The notes below the pieces were generated by a model. The model saw nothing but the letters and a program-made list of their open reading frames with translations. It searched no databases and was not told where the DNA came from. A DNA stretch of 64,000 nucleotides, taken from positions 62,001 through 126,000 of the forward strand of contig NZ_QOVK01000006.1 in assembly GCF_004104075.1 (NCBI RefSeq). Direction: 5' to 3'. Positions 36,001 through 45,561 of the stretch are shown in pieces (position 1 is the first letter of the stretch; each line of letters starts with the position of its first letter). A program made the translations under genes and the position numbers. Source of the DNA: Leeuwenhoekiella polynyae. Lineage in GTDB: Bacteria > Bacteroidota > Bacteroidia > Flavobacteriales > Flavobacteriaceae.

Positions 36001-36771
36001 ATGGCAGGACATAGTAAATGGGCTAATATAAAACACCGCAAAGGAGCTCAGGATAAAAAACGTGCAAAAGAATTTACCAGAGCGATCAAAGAGATTACGG
36101 TAGCTATTAAGGAAAATAATCAAAACGGGGATCCAGATTCTAATCCGGTTTTGCGAAATGCTATACAAAATGCTAAGGGGGTAAATATGCCTAAGGATAC
36201 TATAGAACGAGCTATAAAGAAAGCATCTGGTGCAAATGCTGATTCTTATGAGCAACTCACCTTTGAAGGTTATGGTTCCAACGGAATCGCATTTTTTATA
36301 GAATGCACCACAGATAATTCTAATCGAACTATAGCCTCAATACGTTCGATTTTTTCTAAAAATGGAGGAAGCTTGGGAACTAATGGTTCGCTTGAATTTT
36401 TATTTGATCGCAAAGGAGTTTTTACCTTAGATAAGACTAAAATAGAACGGGATTTTGAAATGCTTCAATTAGAGCTTATTGAAGGCGGGGCAGAGTCTTT
36501 TGAAAATCACGAGGACGTTTTTGTAGTATACACGCAGTTTACAGATTTTGGTAAAATGTCTCAACATCTTGAAGAACTTAATATTGAAACTAAAAATGCC
36601 GAATTGCAACGTATTCCTTTAAATACAATTGAATTACCCGTTGATCAAGCACGGAAAATATTGAATCTCATAGAAAAGTTTGAAGATGATGATGATGTAC
36701 AAAATGTTTTCCACACCTTAGAATTCACGGAAGAATTAGAGCTTGCTTTAAATGACGAAGAGGAAGAATAA
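36001..36771 (+). CDS. YebC/PmpR-family protein
   Basis: A 256-residue protein starting with the family hallmark MAGHSKWANIKHRKGAQDKK, with NMPKDTIERAIKKASG, YEGYG-like segment TFEGYGSNGIAFFIECTTDN and NGGSLGTNGSLEFLFDRKGV. Bacterial YebC proteins have been described as transcription regulators and, more recently, as factors that help ribosomes pass proline stretches. The acidic tail DEEEE is encoded by one arm of a 13-bp hairpin covering the stop codon. Confidence 0.95.
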   Translation: MAGHSKWANIKHRKGAQDKKRAKEFTRAIKEITVAIKENNQNGDPDSNPVLRNAIQNAKGVNMPKDTIERAIKKASGANADSYEQLTFEGYGSNGIAFFIECTTDNSNRTIASIRSIFSKNGGSLGTNGSLEFLFDRKGVFTLDKTKIERDFEMLQLELIEGGAESFENHEDVFVVYTQFTDFGKMSQHLEELNIETKNAELQRIPLNTIELPVDQARKILNLIEKFEDDDDVQNVFHTLEFTEELELALNDEEEE

Positions 36772-36785
36772 AATTCTTCCTCTTC
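36757..36785. terminator. Perfect hairpin spanning the yebC stop codon
   Basis: GAAGAGGAAGAAT (36757-36769) pairs exactly with ATTCTTCCTCTTC (36773-36785) around an AAA loop. The left arm encodes the end of the DEEEE tail and the loop contains the stop region. A T-rich stretch follows at 36797-36810. It may end transcripts from both yebC and the convergent MscS gene. Confidence 0.55.
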
Positions 36786-36819
36786 AGATAACATTATTAT
36801 CTTTTCTTTATAAAGTTTA

Positions 36820-38625
36820 CTAATCTTTAGATAGCTCGTCCTTTTTTTCGTTTTTCGTTCTCTTTTTAGGTTTAGAACCTATATCTGCCACCAACTTATT
36901 TTCAAACTGAATACGAGATTTAGAAAGGTGTTTACCGTCTTCTAAAGTAGAAATATATTTAATAAGCTTTTCGCGTAGGATACAGTGTAAATCCCAAGTG
37001 GCAGAAGCATCTTTAGCACTACATAATGCTCTTAACTTGATTGAATTTTCGGTAACATCTACAACCTGAACGCTGGGTGGTGTATCGCGATCCCAATCTT
37101 CCTCATCCTCTAACAATTCATAAAATTTACTGCGTACATCTTCCACATTAATTTTATAATCTGCATAGATAATAATTGGTCGTACCTGATGTGCGCTGGT
37201 CATCGACCAGTTTTCAAAAGTATTAGAAATTACATATTTCAAAGGCACAACTAAGCGTCTCAAATCCCAGGTGCGTACGACCATATAAGTAAACCTGATG
37301 TCTTCAACATAGCCCCAATCTTCTTTTATTATTACCGTGTCACCAATACGTGCAGGGCGTGTAATTGCGATTTGTATACCCGCAATAATATTACCTAAAG
37401 TACTTTGTGCAGCAACACCAAGAATTACTGTTGCCAAACCTGCGGAAGCTATTAATGAAATCCCCAGTTTTTCTAAAGACCTGAATTGAGATAGTATAAC
37501 CGAAGCTCCCACGATAATTACTACAAACGTGATCACCCTGCGCGCTACAGATATATAAGTCATCATCATTCGAGCTTCGTTATTTTCCTCGGGGTTCGCG
37601 TCGCCTATTTTGGTTTCGGCTACATAGACCATAAATGAATCGATAAAGCGCATAATAAACCAAGTAATCGTTCCTATTACAGCAATTAAAAGAATTGCGT
37701 ATAAAGTGCTTGCAAAAGAACCTCCAAAAGAAATGAGCTTATTCAGAGCTATGTAAAAGAACAAAACGCCTATTGCCCAGCCGGCTGGAGTAGCCAAACG
37801 TTTTGCAATGGTTTTTACCCAGACTTTATCAGATTTCCTAAACATTCTGCGTAAAATAAATAAACTCAATTTACCCAAAAAGTAACTTAGTATAATAAGA
37901 ATCAGCGTTCCTACAACTTTCCAAATAGGCATATTGAGAAACCGTATACGCGCCCAGTCTGGCATCATTCGGTCTAATTCACGTGGACCGTAAACAGCGT
38001 AAAGGCTATCTATATTTTCAACTGTGTTTGCAGAGATCAACCAGAAGGCTCCAAACTCTTTATACTTTACTCGCTGCATACGTAAAACAACATCTTTTCC
38101 ATCGAGATCAATTTCACCAAAAACTACACTACGCATTGGTTTACCGGCGATAGCTTGATTGGTGTTTGTACTCATATCTATTTGACCATCTGGACGATCA
38201 GATAATCCTCCCCAGTCTATTTTCACACGTTGATTGAGTACAAAATATAATTTTTCAGCTAGGGTTTCAGCTTGTTCTTTAGTTAGGTTATCTGGTAGTA
38301 GATTAAGGTTTAAGGCATATGCAGCATCTTCAAAATTACCATTGCGAGAACTTACTATAAAGTGTTCTAAAGTGGCTTGAGGAGACTGAAAATTGAATGT
38401 ATTGGGCGGTAACCCTATAGGTATATTGAGTCTGTTTAAAATGAAATAAGCTTCATTATATTCTTTAATTGCATTGGGTAAATAACGCCCGTCTTCTGGC
38501 ACTGTAGGCTTACTAGAGGGTAAATCTCTACCGGATGTTGTTTGTGTAGAATCTTGAGCAATACTGCTTAGAAAACAAAGATTTAACAATAGGATAAGGA
38601 GAAAGCTGCTTTGGTTAGTTTTCAT
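36820..38625 (-). CDS. MscS-family mechanosensitive ion channel with large periplasmic N-terminal region
   Basis: A 601-residue inner-membrane protein with a signal peptide (FLSSIAQ), a periplasmic domain to about residue 225, then about five membrane helices (IWKVVGTLILIILSYFLGKL onward), and the MscS pore and beta domains: SLIASAGLATVILGVAAQST, LGNIIAGIQIAITRPARIGD and VEDIRFTYMVVRTWDLRRLV. The last helix precedes a cytoplasmic vestibule and a charged tail. It should release solutes under hypo-osmotic shock. It converges with yebC. Confidence 0.93.
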   Translation of the reverse strand: MKTNQSSFLLILLLNLCFLSSIAQDSTQTTSGRDLPSSKPTVPEDGRYLPNAIKEYNEAYFILNRLNIPIGLPPNTFNFQSPQATLEHFIVSSRNGNFEDAAYALNLNLLPDNLTKEQAETLAEKLYFVLNQRVKIDWGGLSDRPDGQIDMSTNTNQAIAGKPMRSVVFGEIDLDGKDVVLRMQRVKYKEFGAFWLISANTVENIDSLYAVYGPRELDRMMPDWARIRFLNMPIWKVVGTLILIILSYFLGKLSLFILRRMFRKSDKVWVKTIAKRLATPAGWAIGVLFFYIALNKLISFGGSFASTLYAILLIAVIGTITWFIMRFIDSFMVYVAETKIGDANPEENNEARMMMTYISVARRVITFVVIIVGASVILSQFRSLEKLGISLIASAGLATVILGVAAQSTLGNIIAGIQIAITRPARIGDTVIIKEDWGYVEDIRFTYMVVRTWDLRRLVVPLKYVISNTFENWSMTSAHQVRPIIIYADYKINVEDVRSKFYELLEDEEDWDRDTPPSVQVVDVTENSIKLRALCSAKDASATWDLHCILREKLIKYISTLEDGKHLSKSRIQFENKLVADIGSKPKKRTKNEKKDELSKD

Positions 38626-39028
38626 ATTTTGAAATTTACACTCAAAATATAAATTCAGGTATTAGCGTTTCGTTAAAACTCAATTTTTCAGCAGTATAAA
38701 TGATTAGTTAAACTTATAAAATCTGCTATTTTTATTGAAAAACTATTCCTAACGAGGATATTTTATACAAGCATAAAATATGTGATAATTTTATTGATTT
38801 TATATTTAGAATTAACCTTTAATTAATATTATAAATAATAATTTTATAAAGTTTACATAGTTAAAGAAAGGTTTTGAATGAAAACATCTGCAATTAACTC
38901 GTGAAATGGATATTATGATGAATAATGACTGATTGAGTGTCGATTTACTAATTATTAGGGGTGTAAATTAAAAATATATCAAAGACCTTTTTTTGATATG
39001 AAAATTTATAACAGATCAAAATCAACTA
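38626..39028. other. AT-rich intergenic region upstream of the MscS and glycogen synthase genes
   Basis: About 400 bp between divergent genes. No ORF with coding character, no RNA gene and no strong hairpin was seen beyond a weak ATTTTAT/ATAAAAT pair near 38760-38780. It must hold both promoters, but no convincing -7/-33 pair stands out. Confidence 0.5.
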
Positions 39029-40564
39029 ATGAGGAATTTTTTATTTGTTTCTGCTGAAAATGACGCCCTTGCAGATTGCAAAGCGGGAGGTATGGCAGAT
39101 GTTGTAAGAGACATACCCCGGCAAATTGCTACAACTGGAGATCAGGTGCATGTTATTGTACCAGCCTATAATAGACTTCATAAAAAGGGGCTCTTAATAA
39201 CAGAACTTAAATTCAATATTAGAGGGCAAGAGACTGTTGCAGAACTTTATGAGGTTAAGCCTAAAAAAGAATTTACGGGCATTACCCATTACGTAATACA
39301 TCATCCGGAAATTGTAGAAGGTAATATCGCTCATATTTACAACGATGATCCTGAAGAGCCTTTTTTTACAGACACGATTAAGTATTTCATTTTTAATACA
39401 GCAGTAGCACAGGCTATTAAACAAAATATTTTTGATCACATAGATGTTGTTCATTTACACGACTGGCACACGGCGCTATTGTTGTTTCATAGAAAATTTC
39501 ATCAAGATTTTGCTATTTTAAAACAGAGTTGGTTTGTTTACAGCATACATAATTTGAGCTTGCAGGGTATACGACCGTTGAATGACAATTTTGCTTCTTT
39601 AAATAATTTTTTCCCGCAAGTCGGTTACGAGTATGAGGTTGTGAAAGATGATCGTTATAACGACTGCATCAATTTGATGGCCGTGGGAATTCGCCTTGCA
39701 GATGAAGTGCATACGGTGAGCCCTTCATATATGCAAGATATTATGAAGCCCAGCCATAAACCAGAATTTATAGGGGGTGAAAGTCTTGAAGAAGATTTGA
39801 AGAGAGCTTTTGCAGAAGGACGCTTACACGGAATACTAAATGGTGTAAATTATCACAATATGCGTGTCGCTCAAAAGGGGAAATTATATCCTAACATTCT
39901 TCGTCAATTATTTAAATGGATACAGGAAGAGTCTAAAAAATACAAAGCAGATATTCTTGCCAATACGGGGGAAAAGGTAGTAGATCTTATTGAGAACCCA
40001 CCTAGTTTTGTGGTTTCTAGCGTCGCCAGAATGACCGAGCAAAAATTCTATTTCTTCAAACAACAACCCGAAGCACTCAAAGAGATCTTAAGAAAACTAG
40101 AAGAACGTAACGGTATATTTATTTTGTTGGGAACTGGAGAACCGGAATATGAAATGCTTATGCGGGAGATTAGTTATGAGCATCCTAATTTTATTTTTAT
40201 AAATGGCCAGTCTGAAGATATTATAGATTCTATTTATCTGGAATCTGATCTTTATTTTATGCCTAGTCTTTTTGAACCTTGCGGAATAAGCCAGATGCTT
40301 GCCATGCGTAACGGGGTCTTATGTTTAGTACACCACACCGGTGGATTAATTGATACGGTAGATACGGGTAAGAATGGATTTTCATTCAAAGGTGAAAATA
40401 TAACAGATACCATTGCAAATATGGTAGCCTCTTTTGATAGTTGTATGGATGTATATTTTGGGGATAGAGTCAAATGGAATAAAATGAGACGCAAAGCGAA
40501 AGCGGTACGTTTTTCTTGGGAAAATTCTATTAAGGAGTACTACAGTAAATTATATACGTATTAG
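39029..40564 (+). CDS. glgA: Glycogen/starch synthase, GT5 family
   Basis: This 511-residue glycosyltransferase would transfer glucose from ADP- or UDP-glucose to an alpha-1,4-glucan. The N-terminal GT5 domain shows SAENDALADCKAGGMADVVR (KxGG with A in place of T), VVHLHDWHTALL and VYSIHNLSLQG. The C-terminal GT1-type domain shows SSVARMTEQKFYFF, GTGEPEYE and MPSLFEPCGISQMLAMRNGV. No other glycogen gene is beside it. Its stop overlaps the convergent APC permease gene by 4 bp. Confidence 0.9.
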   Translation: MRNFLFVSAENDALADCKAGGMADVVRDIPRQIATTGDQVHVIVPAYNRLHKKGLLITELKFNIRGQETVAELYEVKPKKEFTGITHYVIHHPEIVEGNIAHIYNDDPEEPFFTDTIKYFIFNTAVAQAIKQNIFDHIDVVHLHDWHTALLLFHRKFHQDFAILKQSWFVYSIHNLSLQGIRPLNDNFASLNNFFPQVGYEYEVVKDDRYNDCINLMAVGIRLADEVHTVSPSYMQDIMKPSHKPEFIGGESLEEDLKRAFAEGRLHGILNGVNYHNMRVAQKGKLYPNILRQLFKWIQEESKKYKADILANTGEKVVDLIENPPSFVVSSVARMTEQKFYFFKQQPEALKEILRKLEERNGIFILLGTGEPEYEMLMREISYEHPNFIFINGQSEDIIDSIYLESDLYFMPSLFEPCGISQMLAMRNGVLCLVHHTGGLIDTVDTGKNGFSFKGENITDTIANMVASFDSCMDVYFGDRVKWNKMRRKAKAVRFSWENSIKEYYSKLYTY

Positions 40565-42294
40565 ATTACCAGTCTAACCTCTCCTAATTCTTCGACTGAA
40601 AAAACGGAATCTTCGCTAGGAGAACCTATAAACATAAAATTGGTTGGTATATTCCAGCGCTTTGATAATTCATTTATTTTTTCAGGACAAAATGTACCGG
40701 GCTCTATGATGTATTCTATATCAATTTCAGGATAGGCCCGGTCTAAAACCTTAATATCACTGGGCAGCGTTGAAGCTTCTATTTCATCGGAATCTCCTAC
40801 ACTTACAATTTTTAGTCGTTTTGTAGGTTCGTTATGAGAGACATATTGCATAACCTTGTTCAGCGTTGCGATGTTATCATTTTTTGTGAAAAATACAAAC
40901 TGCTGACTGTTGACCTTGTTGAGAAGTTCTTTTGTTTTTCGGTTTAAACGTGCAAAAAGTTTTCCGCCGTCAGGAAAAATATAGTCTAATAGTTTTAAAA
41001 ATGCCTTGAATATACTTACCCGATACAGCATAAAAAACACTACAAACAATGTAGGAATAAGGTATTCAAAGAAAATAACGAGATAACCCGGATTGAGAAT
41101 GATGTTACCTATAATTGCTGCAGTAACAGCTGCAATGGCAATAAAAAGACCTATCCATGAAGAACGTTCTGGTCTTGGAAGCTGACTTCTTTTTATCTTT
41201 AAAAGGACCGTACCTATACCAAACAAGACCATTACAAGCAAAAAGGCAATGGTGTAAATACCCGCAAGCTGAGCAAGGTCTCCACCGGTAACTAAAAGTA
41301 TTGAAGCGCAAAGACCAAAGAAAAGAATAAAGATTATATAGGAGCTTCCTTTTGTATTTTTATTTAATAAAGGACTAGGAAGAATTCGATCTAACGCCAT
41401 ACGCTCCATCAGACCACCAACACCTACAAATGATGTTAACACCGCTCCACTAAGTACCAGAGCCGCATCTATTCCTACAATTAGAGATAGCCAGTTTCCT
41501 CCAGAAAGTCTGCCTAAGTACGATAATAAGGCATCTTGATTATCCACAACTGTATTGATAGGAATGATCGCTAATGCTAAAAATGCAATCAACGGATTGA
41601 AGATGGTTACCACAATCCACATGTTGCGTAGCGTTTTTGGAAAGACCCCTTTTTTCTGCTCTTCCACATAATTTGCCGAGCTCTCAAAACCACTTATACC
41701 CAGCATCGCTGCAGAAAAACCTAAGAATAATGCAGTTGTAATACTGGTTTTAATAGGATGATTAAAATTTTGAATCAGCGTGTCAAAACCTTCGGTTAAA
41801 AAGAAATATATACAAAAACCACAAAGTAAAGTAAGCGAGGTAAGATGAAACAAAAAGATTGCGATAGCTACCTTAGAAGATTCACCAATCCCCAGAATTA
41901 CAAGTCCCATAAAAATCAGCATAAGACCTATGGTTACCGGGATAACAGGAATAAATTCCCAGATACTATGAACATATTTAATAGCTTCGGTTGCAGAGAT
42001 GACACAGGTAGCCATATAGCTCAGCACGGTGAGAGCTGCAGCTAGAGAAGCTGTAGATTTTTTGGTTGTATTCAAGAGGGCGTTGTATGCACCGCCATTT
42101 AAAGGTAATGCGCCAACAACTTCCCCATAAATTTTTCTAAAAAAGAAAAGAACTCCCGCAACAATTAAAAGAGATACCCAGGCATATTGCCCGGCATATA
42201 CAATGGCCAATGCCGATACATAAAGGCAAGAGGAGCTAATATCATTACCACAAATTGCCGTTGCTTCGAGTTGGTTGAGCTTTTTCTTTGACAT
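40561..42294 (-). CDS. APC-family amino acid permease with C-terminal cytoplasmic domain
   Basis: A 577-residue inner-membrane carrier with about 12 membrane helices in residues 1-440 (start LEATAICGNDISSSCLYVSA, SGFESSANYVEEQKKG in helix 6, typical APC features). A soluble tail of about 130 residues follows (FFTKNDNIATLNKVMQYVSH, LPSDIKVLDRAYPEIDIEYI) that may be a universal-stress-protein-like regulatory domain. Substrate cannot be inferred. Confidence 0.88.
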   Translation of the reverse strand: MSKKKLNQLEATAICGNDISSSCLYVSALAIVYAGQYAWVSLLIVAGVLFFFRKIYGEVVGALPLNGGAYNALLNTTKKSTASLAAALTVLSYMATCVISATEAIKYVHSIWEFIPVIPVTIGLMLIFMGLVILGIGESSKVAIAIFLFHLTSLTLLCGFCIYFFLTEGFDTLIQNFNHPIKTSITTALFLGFSAAMLGISGFESSANYVEEQKKGVFPKTLRNMWIVVTIFNPLIAFLALAIIPINTVVDNQDALLSYLGRLSGGNWLSLIVGIDAALVLSGAVLTSFVGVGGLMERMALDRILPSPLLNKNTKGSSYIIFILFFGLCASILLVTGGDLAQLAGIYTIAFLLVMVLFGIGTVLLKIKRSQLPRPERSSWIGLFIAIAAVTAAIIGNIILNPGYLVIFFEYLIPTLFVVFFMLYRVSIFKAFLKLLDYIFPDGGKLFARLNRKTKELLNKVNSQQFVFFTKNDNIATLNKVMQYVSHNEPTKRLKIVSVGDSDEIEASTLPSDIKVLDRAYPEIDIEYIIEPGTFCPEKINELSKRWNIPTNFMFIGSPSEDSVFSVEELGEVRLVI

Positions 42295-42575
42295 GCGAAT
42301 ATTGATTTTTAAACAGATTAAAAGTACAACATCTTAAAGCTGTTCTATAAAAGTGAGCAGGTTTAGTAATAGATTAACAAGTTTTTTTTAGAATAAAATT
42401 CGATGAATAGAAACTATAAATAGTAAAAGAGAAGTTATATATTAAAATGTTCTTCTGATTTTTAACTTTCTTTAGTGCTTTGCTTAACAATGAATAACTT
42501 TGGTTCATATCAGCGCTATTAAACAATTACGTCTTGATTTTAAATCAATTCGAAAACCAAAATATACATTTGAGC

Positions 42576-43154
42576 ATGACAAAATTTCAACAAGCTATAA
42601 AGGCAATAGATAAAGAAAATTCTCAAGATCCTAATAGAGAACTTGTTGAAGGAAAAAGCTATCCTAAAGAGCTTTTATATTCTGAAAGAATGACGCGGCA
42701 ATTACTTTTATTTGAGCCTAAAGCTTCAAAAGAACTACAAATTGCCGCACGAGCACAGCATATTTGTCGTTGGAAAAGTCCGCGGGAGGATTATCCTATG
42801 GATCGTATAGGCTATTTAAAATGGCGGGAAGATCTAAAAAAAATGCACGCTAAGCTTACAACCAATATCTTAGAACAATCAGATTTTGAAAAAGACTTTA
42901 TTGATCGAGTTCAGTTTTTGATCAAGAAAAAACTCATAAAAAAAGATGAAGAAACTCAAACTTTAGAAGATGTGATCTGCCTGGTTTTTCTACAGTACTA
43001 TTTTGAAGATTTTGCGTCAAAACACAAAGATGAAAAAGTCATAGACATCATTCAAAAAACTTGGTTGAAGATGTCTCAAAGAGGACAGGCAGAAGCTTTA
43101 AAACTTCCTTTAAATGATAAAACTTTAGAATTAGTAGGTAGGGCGTTAGCTTAA
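42576..43154 (+). CDS. DUF4202-family protein
   Basis: About 192 residues from the ATG at 42576 (MTKFQQAIKAIDKENSQDPN). A 14-residue upstream extension is possible but unlikely. Motifs such as YPKELLYSERMTRQLLLFEP, AARAQHICRWKSPREDYPMD and VICLVFLQYYFEDFA match DUF4202, a soluble helical family with conserved His and Glu/Asp residues reminiscent of HD-type hydrolases. Function is unknown. It converges with moaA. Confidence 0.85.
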   Translation: MTKFQQAIKAIDKENSQDPNRELVEGKSYPKELLYSERMTRQLLLFEPKASKELQIAARAQHICRWKSPREDYPMDRIGYLKWREDLKKMHAKLTTNILEQSDFEKDFIDRVQFLIKKKLIKKDEETQTLEDVICLVFLQYYFEDFASKHKDEKVIDIIQKTWLKMSQRGQAEALKLPLNDKTLELVGRALA

Positions 43155-43171
43155 TTAAAGTCTGTTTTAGT

Positions 43172-44179
43172 TTACCCGCCAATCGCGATCATACTGCGGT
43201 TATTGTTGTGCAAATCAGGATTGGTCAATTGATCAAAGTCAGTCATCCCGGCACGTACAGCTTTCTTTTTATTGAGGGCCAGGTCTATGAGCTCTTCTAG
43301 TTTTTCGCCTTCGCGAAAAGCTTTCAGAAGATTTGTTTCTTTATTAGAAAAAAGACAGTTTTTTAATTTTCCATCTGCTGTGAGTCTGATACGGTTGCAA
43401 CTGTCACAAAAGGGATTGGTCACCGAACTTATGATACCAAAACTTCCTTTAAAACCTTCAACCTTAAAATTACGAGCTGTAAAATTTTGCTCATTTGCGA
43501 GCGGCTTTAAAGCTTCAATGCCAAAATAGTTTGTTACTCGATTTATGATTTCAGCTTGACTAACCAATTTATTTTTGTTCCATTCGTTTCCGTCAAAAGG
43601 CATAAACTCAATAAAACGCACATTGATATCTTGATTTTTAGTGAGTTTGATGAAATCTACAATCTCGTCCTCGTTAAAGTCTTTCATCAAAACTGCATTG
43701 ATCTTTACATAAAAACCTTCCGTTACGAGTTGGTTGATATTTTCAAAAGCCTTTTTGTACTGATCTCTACGGGTGATTAACTTGAATTTTTCAGCATCTA
43801 AGCTATCTAAACTTACATTGATATCATTTAAGCCATAACGTTTAAAATCATCAATATAACGATGCGTTAACAATGCATTTGTAGTAATAGATAGTCTTAC
43901 GGGCAGGTTTGATAAGCGTCTGAGAATATCAGTAAAATCTTTACGAACGAGCGGTTCACCGCCCGTTAGCCGTATTTTATCAACACCATTTGCTACAAAA
44001 ACTTTAGCAAAGGCTTCTATCTCATCTGCGGTCATAAGATTTGACCGCGGACTCAACGGTATCCCGTCGTGCGGCATACAATAGGTGCAACGTAAATTGC
44101 ACTTTTCGCTGAGCGAAATGCGCAAATAGTTATGCGTTCTGCCGTGTGTATCTGTTAATATTGAGGTTACGTTATTCAT
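43172..44179 (-). CDS. moaA: GTP 3',8-cyclase MoaA (molybdopterin step 1)
   Basis: A 335-residue radical-SAM enzyme converting GTP to 3',8-cyclo-GTP. The N-terminal cluster motif is CNLRCTYC (Cys27, Cys31, Cys34), the C-terminal [4Fe-4S] cluster is FCDSCNRIRLTADGKLKNC, and the protein ends in the required GG (MIAIGG). The gene is last in the molybdopterin operon and its start overlaps moaCB by 8 bp. It holds one copy of the 23-bp palindromic repeat, encoding KAFREGEKL. Confidence 0.97.
   Translation of the reverse strand: MNNVTSILTDTHGRTHNYLRISLSEKCNLRCTYCMPHDGIPLSPRSNLMTADEIEAFAKVFVANGVDKIRLTGGEPLVRKDFTDILRRLSNLPVRLSITTNALLTHRYIDDFKRYGLNDINVSLDSLDAEKFKLITRRDQYKKAFENINQLVTEGFYVKINAVLMKDFNEDEIVDFIKLTKNQDINVRFIEFMPFDGNEWNKNKLVSQAEIINRVTNYFGIEALKPLANEQNFTARNFKVEGFKGSFGIISSVTNPFCDSCNRIRLTADGKLKNCLFSNKETNLLKAFREGEKLEELIDLALNKKKAVRAGMTDFDQLTNPDLHNNNRSMIAIGG
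43299..43321. repeat. 23-bp palindromic repeat, copy 2 (inside moaA)
   Basis: Identical to 30650-30672, same orientation, same reading frame (AFREGEK on the minus strand), in a gene with no relationship to DUF5686. See copy 1. Confidence 0.7.
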
Positions 44180-45089
44180 TTTTGTTGTGTTGAGCGCCTC
44201 TTAAGATTTTAAAGACATGCAATAAATGCGGGAAAACAGCATCCATAGATTCTTTTGCGCCATTAGTAGAGCCGGGGAGTGCAAGTACTAGACAATTGCC
44301 TAAAGTTCCCACTACGCTTCGCGAAAGCATCGCATACGGCATACGATCCTGGCCATATTTGCGTATGGCTTCTTCAACCCCAGGAATGCGTCGTTCAAGA
44401 ATAGGTTCTAGAGCTTCTGGTGTTACATCGCGAATGCTTAAGCCAGTACCGCCTGTATATATAAGTAGGTTTACTGTCTCTGAAAGTTCTATTGCTTTGT
44501 TACGTATGGTTTGCAAATCATCTGGAACAATCTCATACCCCTGAATCTGTACATCATGAGACTGCAGGTTTTCAATAATAGCTTTCCCGGCTTTATCTTC
44601 TTTTTTTCCTTCAGAAATAGAGTCTGAACATACAATAATATGTGCGCTCAAGCGCGATGGATTCTGATCTTTAAAGCTGCTTTTGCCTCCTTTTTTATGG
44701 AGAAGCTTTACATTATTGATCTCGATACCTTTATCTATAGGTTTCAACATATCATACATTGTAAGCGCAATAACCGATGCTCCGTGCATTGCCTCAACTT
44801 CTACGCCCGTTTTGTAAACCGTTTTTATGGTTATCTCTATAAAAACGTTTAAACCTTCAATTTTATAATCAACCGCAGTGTATTCAATAGGTAGTGGGTG
44901 ACAATCCGGGATGCTGGTATGTGTATTCTTAACCGCAAAAAGTCCGGCAGTTTTGGCCATTTCAAAAACATTCCCTTTCGGGACTGTATTTTTTTGAAGA
45001 GCCTCAATCGTTTCAATTTTGCTCACCGTGACCGTTGCTTGCGCAGTTGCTATACGTAGCGTGTTTATTTTATGGGTGATATCTACCAT
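44172..45089 (-). CDS. Bifunctional MoaC-MoaB/MogA fusion (molybdopterin synthesis)
   Basis: 305 residues. The first ~143 are MoaC (cyclic pyranopterin monophosphate synthase: HPLPIEYTAVDYKI, GVEVEAMHGASVIALTMYDM with the conserved HG). The rest is MoaB/MogA (molybdopterin adenylyltransferase: LIYTGGTGLSIRDVTPEALE, LPGSTNGAKESMDAV). Fusion of these two is known in several Bacteroidota. It overlaps moaA by 8 bp. The MogA part contains a short variant of the palindromic repeat. Confidence 0.95.
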   Translation of the reverse strand: MVDITHKINTLRIATAQATVTVSKIETIEALQKNTVPKGNVFEMAKTAGLFAVKNTHTSIPDCHPLPIEYTAVDYKIEGLNVFIEITIKTVYKTGVEVEAMHGASVIALTMYDMLKPIDKGIEINNVKLLHKKGGKSSFKDQNPSRLSAHIIVCSDSISEGKKEDKAGKAIIENLQSHDVQIQGYEIVPDDLQTIRNKAIELSETVNLLIYTGGTGLSIRDVTPEALEPILERRIPGVEEAIRKYGQDRMPYAMLSRSVVGTLGNCLVLALPGSTNGAKESMDAVFPHLLHVFKILRGAQHNKNE

Positions 45090-45130
45090 AATCTTATTCT
45101 GTATCTGTTGTTTACCAAAAATCCTTTAGA

Positions 45131-45559
45131 CTAGCTGTTCACTTTCCACTGGTGAGTTTCATCTTCAAAGATCTCTTTCCCATAAATAGGCGTGCGATCT
45201 TTTACTTGATTGACTAACCATTCTGTTGCGGCATAAACTTCTTTTCTACGCTTTGCGGAAACAAAAACAAAGAAGCATACTTCGCCGGTTTTGATCGTAC
45301 CCAGACTGTGATAAATATGCATACAAATCAAATCGAATTTCTCAAAAGCCTCTTCCCGAATCTCATGCAGTTTTGTATTTGCCAATTCTTCATAGCAGGT
45401 ATATTCAATTGCAGCTACTTTTTTGCCGTCAACTTCATCTGCACGTACCTGACCTAAAAATATGTTATGCGCACCGATACTGGTTTTGGTCTGATGTTTA
45501 GCAATAGATTCTCCTATAAAATCGCTGGATATGGGACCGCTTATAAATACTTTTTTCAT
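45131..45559 (-). CDS. moaE: Molybdopterin synthase large subunit MoaE
   Basis: 142 residues, with GAHNIFLGQVRADEVDGKKV, IEYTCYEELANTKLHEIREE, HSLGTIKTGEVCFFVFVSAK RRKEVYAATEWLVNQVK-type motifs and a C-terminal GKEIFEDETHQWKVN. Together with MoaD it adds two sulfurs to precursor Z to make molybdopterin. The start is 2 bp from the MoeB gene, within the operon. Confidence 0.95.
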   Translation of the reverse strand: MKKVFISGPISSDFIGESIAKHQTKTSIGAHNIFLGQVRADEVDGKKVAAIEYTCYEELANTKLHEIREEAFEKFDLICMHIYHSLGTIKTGEVCFFVFVSAKRRKEVYAATEWLVNQVKDRTPIYGKEIFEDETHQWKVNS

Positions 45560-45561
45560 TA

